Below, one piece after another: positions 5,950 to 8,042 of a stretch of 8,042 nucleotides of DNA (position 1 is its first letter; each line of letters begins with the position of its first letter). The notes beneath the pieces are model-generated. The model made no database searches. It was not told the DNA's origin and saw only the letters and a list, made by a program, of their open reading frames with translations. Location: assembly GCA_964520615.1 (NCBI GenBank), contig CAZFNL010000121.1:1-8042 (forward strand). The letters are read 5' to 3'. Origin of the DNA: JAMCUI01 sp964520615. GTDB lineage: Bacteria; Patescibacteriota; Microgenomatia; 2-02-FULL-39-11. A program made the translations under genes and the position numbers.

Positions 5950-6510
5950 ATGCAGCAGAATACTCCTAATAAAGAAATAGCTACGCTTGCCGAAGGATGT
6001 TTCTGGTGCACTGAGGCGGTCTTTAAGAGGCTTAAAGGAGTCCTTTCAGTCACACCCGGTTATACCGGCGGCAATGTGGAAAACCCCTCATACATGCAGG
6101 TCTGCACCGGTAAAACCGGCCATGCCGAAGCAATACAGATCGTATACGACCCATCAGTCATATCCTACAATACAATCCTTGATGTCTTCTGGCATACACA
6201 CGACCCGACTTCACTCAACCGCCAGGGGGCAGATACTGGTCCAGAATACCGCTCTGCCATCTTTTACCATAACTCCACCCAGAAAGAAATTGCAGAGGAA
6301 TCAAAAGAGAGTTTGGGAAAATCAAGAAATCTGAAAGGGAAAATTGTAACTGAGATAATCCCCTACACAGCCTTTTATCCCGCTGAGGAATATCATAGGG
6401 AATTTTACGAGAAAAATAATTACTCATCCTATTGCCAGATAGTCATCGACCCCAAAATCAAAAAACTTCTTAGCCAATATGGTGAAAAAGTAAAAGAAGA
6501 GTATAAATAA
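5950..6510 (+). CDS. msrA: Peptide-methionine (S)-S-oxide reductase MsrA
   Basis: The 186-aa protein is a full-length MsrA, which reduces the S form of methionine sulfoxide in proteins using a catalytic Cys and thioredoxin-like reductant. The active site GCFWC (16-20) places the catalytic Cys at 17. The family landmarks follow in order: TPGYTGG (35-41), GHAEAIQIVYDP (57-68), FWHTHDPTSLNRQG (80-93), GPEYRSAIF (97-105) and the YHREF motif (148-152) near the end. Cys20, Cys52 and Cys162 are available; Cys162 in the YC near the C-terminus is the best resolving-Cys candidate. There is no signal peptide, so it acts in the cytosol, unlike the secreted nuclease encoded just upstream. There is no promoter in the 8-base gap; AGGAGA (5928-5933) lies too far upstream to be a convincing ribosome binding site. 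Confidence 0.95.
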   Translation: MQQNTPNKEIATLAEGCFWCTEAVFKRLKGVLSVTPGYTGGNVENPSYMQVCTGKTGHAEAIQIVYDPSVISYNTILDVFWHTHDPTSLNRQGADTGPEYRSAIFYHNSTQKEIAEESKESLGKSRNLKGKIVTEIIPYTAFYPAEEYHREFYEKNNYSSYCQIVIDPKIKKLLSQYGEKVKEEYK

Positions 6511-6511
6511 C

Positions 6512-8042
6512 TTAAATCTTTAAAAATCTTAGTCTGGGAACGCCAAAACGGGTATAGATTAAAAGTATTTCTGCAGTCTTGTTTTTCCTTAAATTTAATC
6601 CGAGTGAATTTTCAATCATATCTTTATCATCCATAAGACTGACTCTCAAATCAGTCTTCACCGTGTCAGACGGCTCAATCTTTAACCGGTGGACCCCGAC
6701 AAGCGGATCATAGACAACCAGAAGATTCTGATCGCTTTTGTAAACACTTTTTTGGGGATCCACAAGCTCTATTCCGGCACTCTTATCCAGGCTTACCGAC
6801 ATGACGCTTTTGCTTGTATCTTCCGGTAAACTGACCGGGTTAGCCGGACTTACTTTGGAAATCCTTAAATAATCCAATATTTTTTGTATTCCCTCTTTTG
6901 ATGAAACGACGTCAGAATGGCTGCCGTTTATTTCCATATTATCTGCTTTTTCAATCATGCTGCTTGCATCTAACACTGTCCCGTCTCCTTCACCGGTATA
7001 TTCCCTGGTTTGAGGATAGCCGTCCAACCAGTCACCATCATTTTTATCCTTGACAGAACTATCTTTTATACCCAAATATCTCAATGTTCTGTCTCCTTTT
7101 CCTGAAAGAGTAAACACCTCTGTATCATATAAATCCGGACTGAAAGCGTGACCTAAAAGCCAATCGTTTTTATATACCTGGTCGTTAATACTCAATAAAT
7201 TGCCGTCTTTCTTCAAATAGTCAAATATTGGTAATATATCCTGAATTGAAGGCACAAGCTCGTGAACCACGTCTTTTTTAGATTTCCTGAAGAACTTGAA
7301 ATTGTTGTTTTTTACTGAATTGTTGTTTGTCGCAAACCTGCAGCTTTCTATAATCGCGTTTACTCCGATTTTTAACAATTTATCATCAGTCCATATCACT
7401 CCTGCTTCCCAGATAGGATAAGCCAATATCGTCCCCTGATGTGGAGTTCCGGCAGTCAATACACTTTCAGCCCGGTGTGTATCAGGATAAGATTCTAAAT
7501 AGCTCCGAATCACCAGTCCCCCAAGACTGTGACCGATAAGCCGTACTTTTGTACCGGCGGGCTTATATTTCAAAATATTATCAATATATTCCTTCAAGTG
7601 ATGGCCTTGCCAGTCAAGCGACTGGCGCCAATCGTATGTATAAACATAAACATCTTTATTCATCTTTAATCCAGCATTATTCGTCAACGTATTTATCAAC
7701 CGTCTATAAATATTCACATACGGCGCAACACTCCAACCGGAAGAAGTGTTCAAAGAACAAGTAAAAATAGCCTGGGGATTCCACGTAGAGCCCATCCCAG
7801 GAACAATAATGATGGGAGAAAATGGGGCCTGACCGGCAGTAGGGGTAGGAGCCGGCGTAAAAGTCGGAGTCGGAGTAGAACTTGGGGTGGGAGTTGGTGT
7901 GGGCGTATCGGTAGGAGTAGGGTTTGGAGTATCAGTGGGTGTAGGAATGATTGTAATAAAGGGAGTCGGAAGAGCATCAGCCATAGCCAACCCAATTTGC
8001 CACTTTCCATCTTTCCCTACACCCGTGTAATACATGGAATAA
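6512..8042 (-). CDS. LCAT-like alpha/beta hydrolase (lipase/acyltransferase), 5' end outside window
   Basis: The frame is open to the right edge; an ATG at 8035 would give 507 residues, but no signal peptide or promoter precedes it, so the gene probably continues beyond the window. From that ATG: residues 1-20 (MYYTGVGKDGKWQIGLAMAD) look like the last strand of a beta-propeller (GH43/GH32-like 'mYYtG...iGlA' pattern), then a Pro/Thr linker (23-66). The hydrolase domain follows (72-392) with IIIVPGMGSTW, VYTYDWRQS (131-139), nucleophile elbow GHSLGG with Ser170, GDGTV with Asp351 and SHSDV with His373, a complete triad of LCAT type. A beta-rich domain (about 400-507) ends the protein. It likely cleaves or transfers acyl esters outside the cell; the substrate is unknown. 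It meets msrA tail-to-tail with a 1-base gap. Confidence 0.8.
   Translation of the reverse strand, partial: YSMYYTGVGKDGKWQIGLAMADALPTPFITIIPTPTDTPNPTPTDTPTPTPTPSSTPTPTFTPAPTPTAGQAPFSPIIIVPGMGSTWNPQAIFTCSLNTSSGWSVAPYVNIYRRLINTLTNNAGLKMNKDVYVYTYDWRQSLDWQGHHLKEYIDNILKYKPAGTKVRLIGHSLGGLVIRSYLESYPDTHRAESVLTAGTPHQGTILAYPIWEAGVIWTDDKLLKIGVNAIIESCRFATNNNSVKNNNFKFFRKSKKDVVHELVPSIQDILPIFDYLKKDGNLLSINDQVYKNDWLLGHAFSPDLYDTEVFTLSGKGDRTLRYLGIKDSSVKDKNDGDWLDGYPQTREYTGEGDGTVLDASSMIEKADNMEINGSHSDVVSSKEGIQKILDYLRISKVSPANPVSLPEDTSKSVMSVSLDKSAGIELVDPQKSVYKSDQNLLVVYDPLVGVHRLKIEPSDTVKTDLRVSLMDDKDMIENSLGLNLRKNKTAEILLIYTRFGVPRLRFLKI
7838..7969 (-). repeat. Pro/Thr-rich linker-coding repeat
   Basis: This stretch encodes residues 23-66 of the hydrolase, mainly PT pairs with Asp, Asn, Ser and Phe interruptions. 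The DNA is a degenerate six-base repeat rich in GG(A/T)GTx on the plus strand. It is an extended, probably exposed linker between the upstream domain and the hydrolase, and could be glycosylated. Repeat number may vary between strains by slippage. Confidence 0.75.

Noticed and set aside
7838..7969. CRISPR-like or tandem DNA repeat
   Set aside because: The units are six bases and degenerate and encode an in-frame Pro/Thr linker, so this is protein low-complexity sequence.

Overview
This window looks like bacterial chromosome from a small-genome lineage. The best guess is Candidate Phyla Radiation (Patescibacteria), Microgenomates-like. That rests on style, not on a marker gene: AT-rich intergenic DNA, start codons without Shine-Dalgarno sequences, several secreted or membrane-anchored proteins, and long Pro/Thr-rich linkers. 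No rRNA, tRNA, CRISPR array or transposase is visible. Standard code 11 fits: Trp is TGG, Gly is GGN, and the long genes contain no internal TGA.

Layout. Bases 1-439 hold no confident gene; there may be the tail of an upstream gene and a possible RNA fold near 85-152. Then come an unrecognised 191-aa protein (+), a short spacer with a nested palindromic repeat, and a DUF2000/PTH2-like protein (+). Tail-to-tail with the latter is a GNAT acetyltransferase (-) broken by one in-frame TGA. A shared promoter region with a palindromic -10 box separates it from a 40-aa membrane peptide and a membrane-anchored GH18-like glycosidase (+). The glycosidase ends 1 base from the stop of a FecR-domain membrane protein (-). 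A divergent promoter region of about 114 bp then leads to an unrecognised anchored or lipoprotein-like protein (+), followed by a secreted HNH nuclease and MsrA as a two-gene unit (+). MsrA ends 1 base from the stop of a large LCAT-like alpha/beta hydrolase (-) whose N-terminal part lies beyond the window.

Functional picture (inference). Much of the window serves the cell envelope or exterior: glycan hydrolysis (GH18), DNA degradation (HNH), ester or lipid hydrolysis (LCAT-like), a FecR-type envelope domain and an anchored protein of unknown role. MsrA and DUF2000 are cytosolic housekeeping-type proteins. This suits a scavenging or host-associated lifestyle, but no single defence or secretion system is evident.

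The most interesting signals are regulatory and structural: -10 boxes 6-11 nt upstream of many start codons (leaderless or near-leaderless mRNAs), a symmetric ATTATAAT box serving two divergent genes, two convergent gene pairs with 1-base gaps, a palindromic repeat apparently interrupted by a second palindrome, and a nonsense-broken acetyltransferase.
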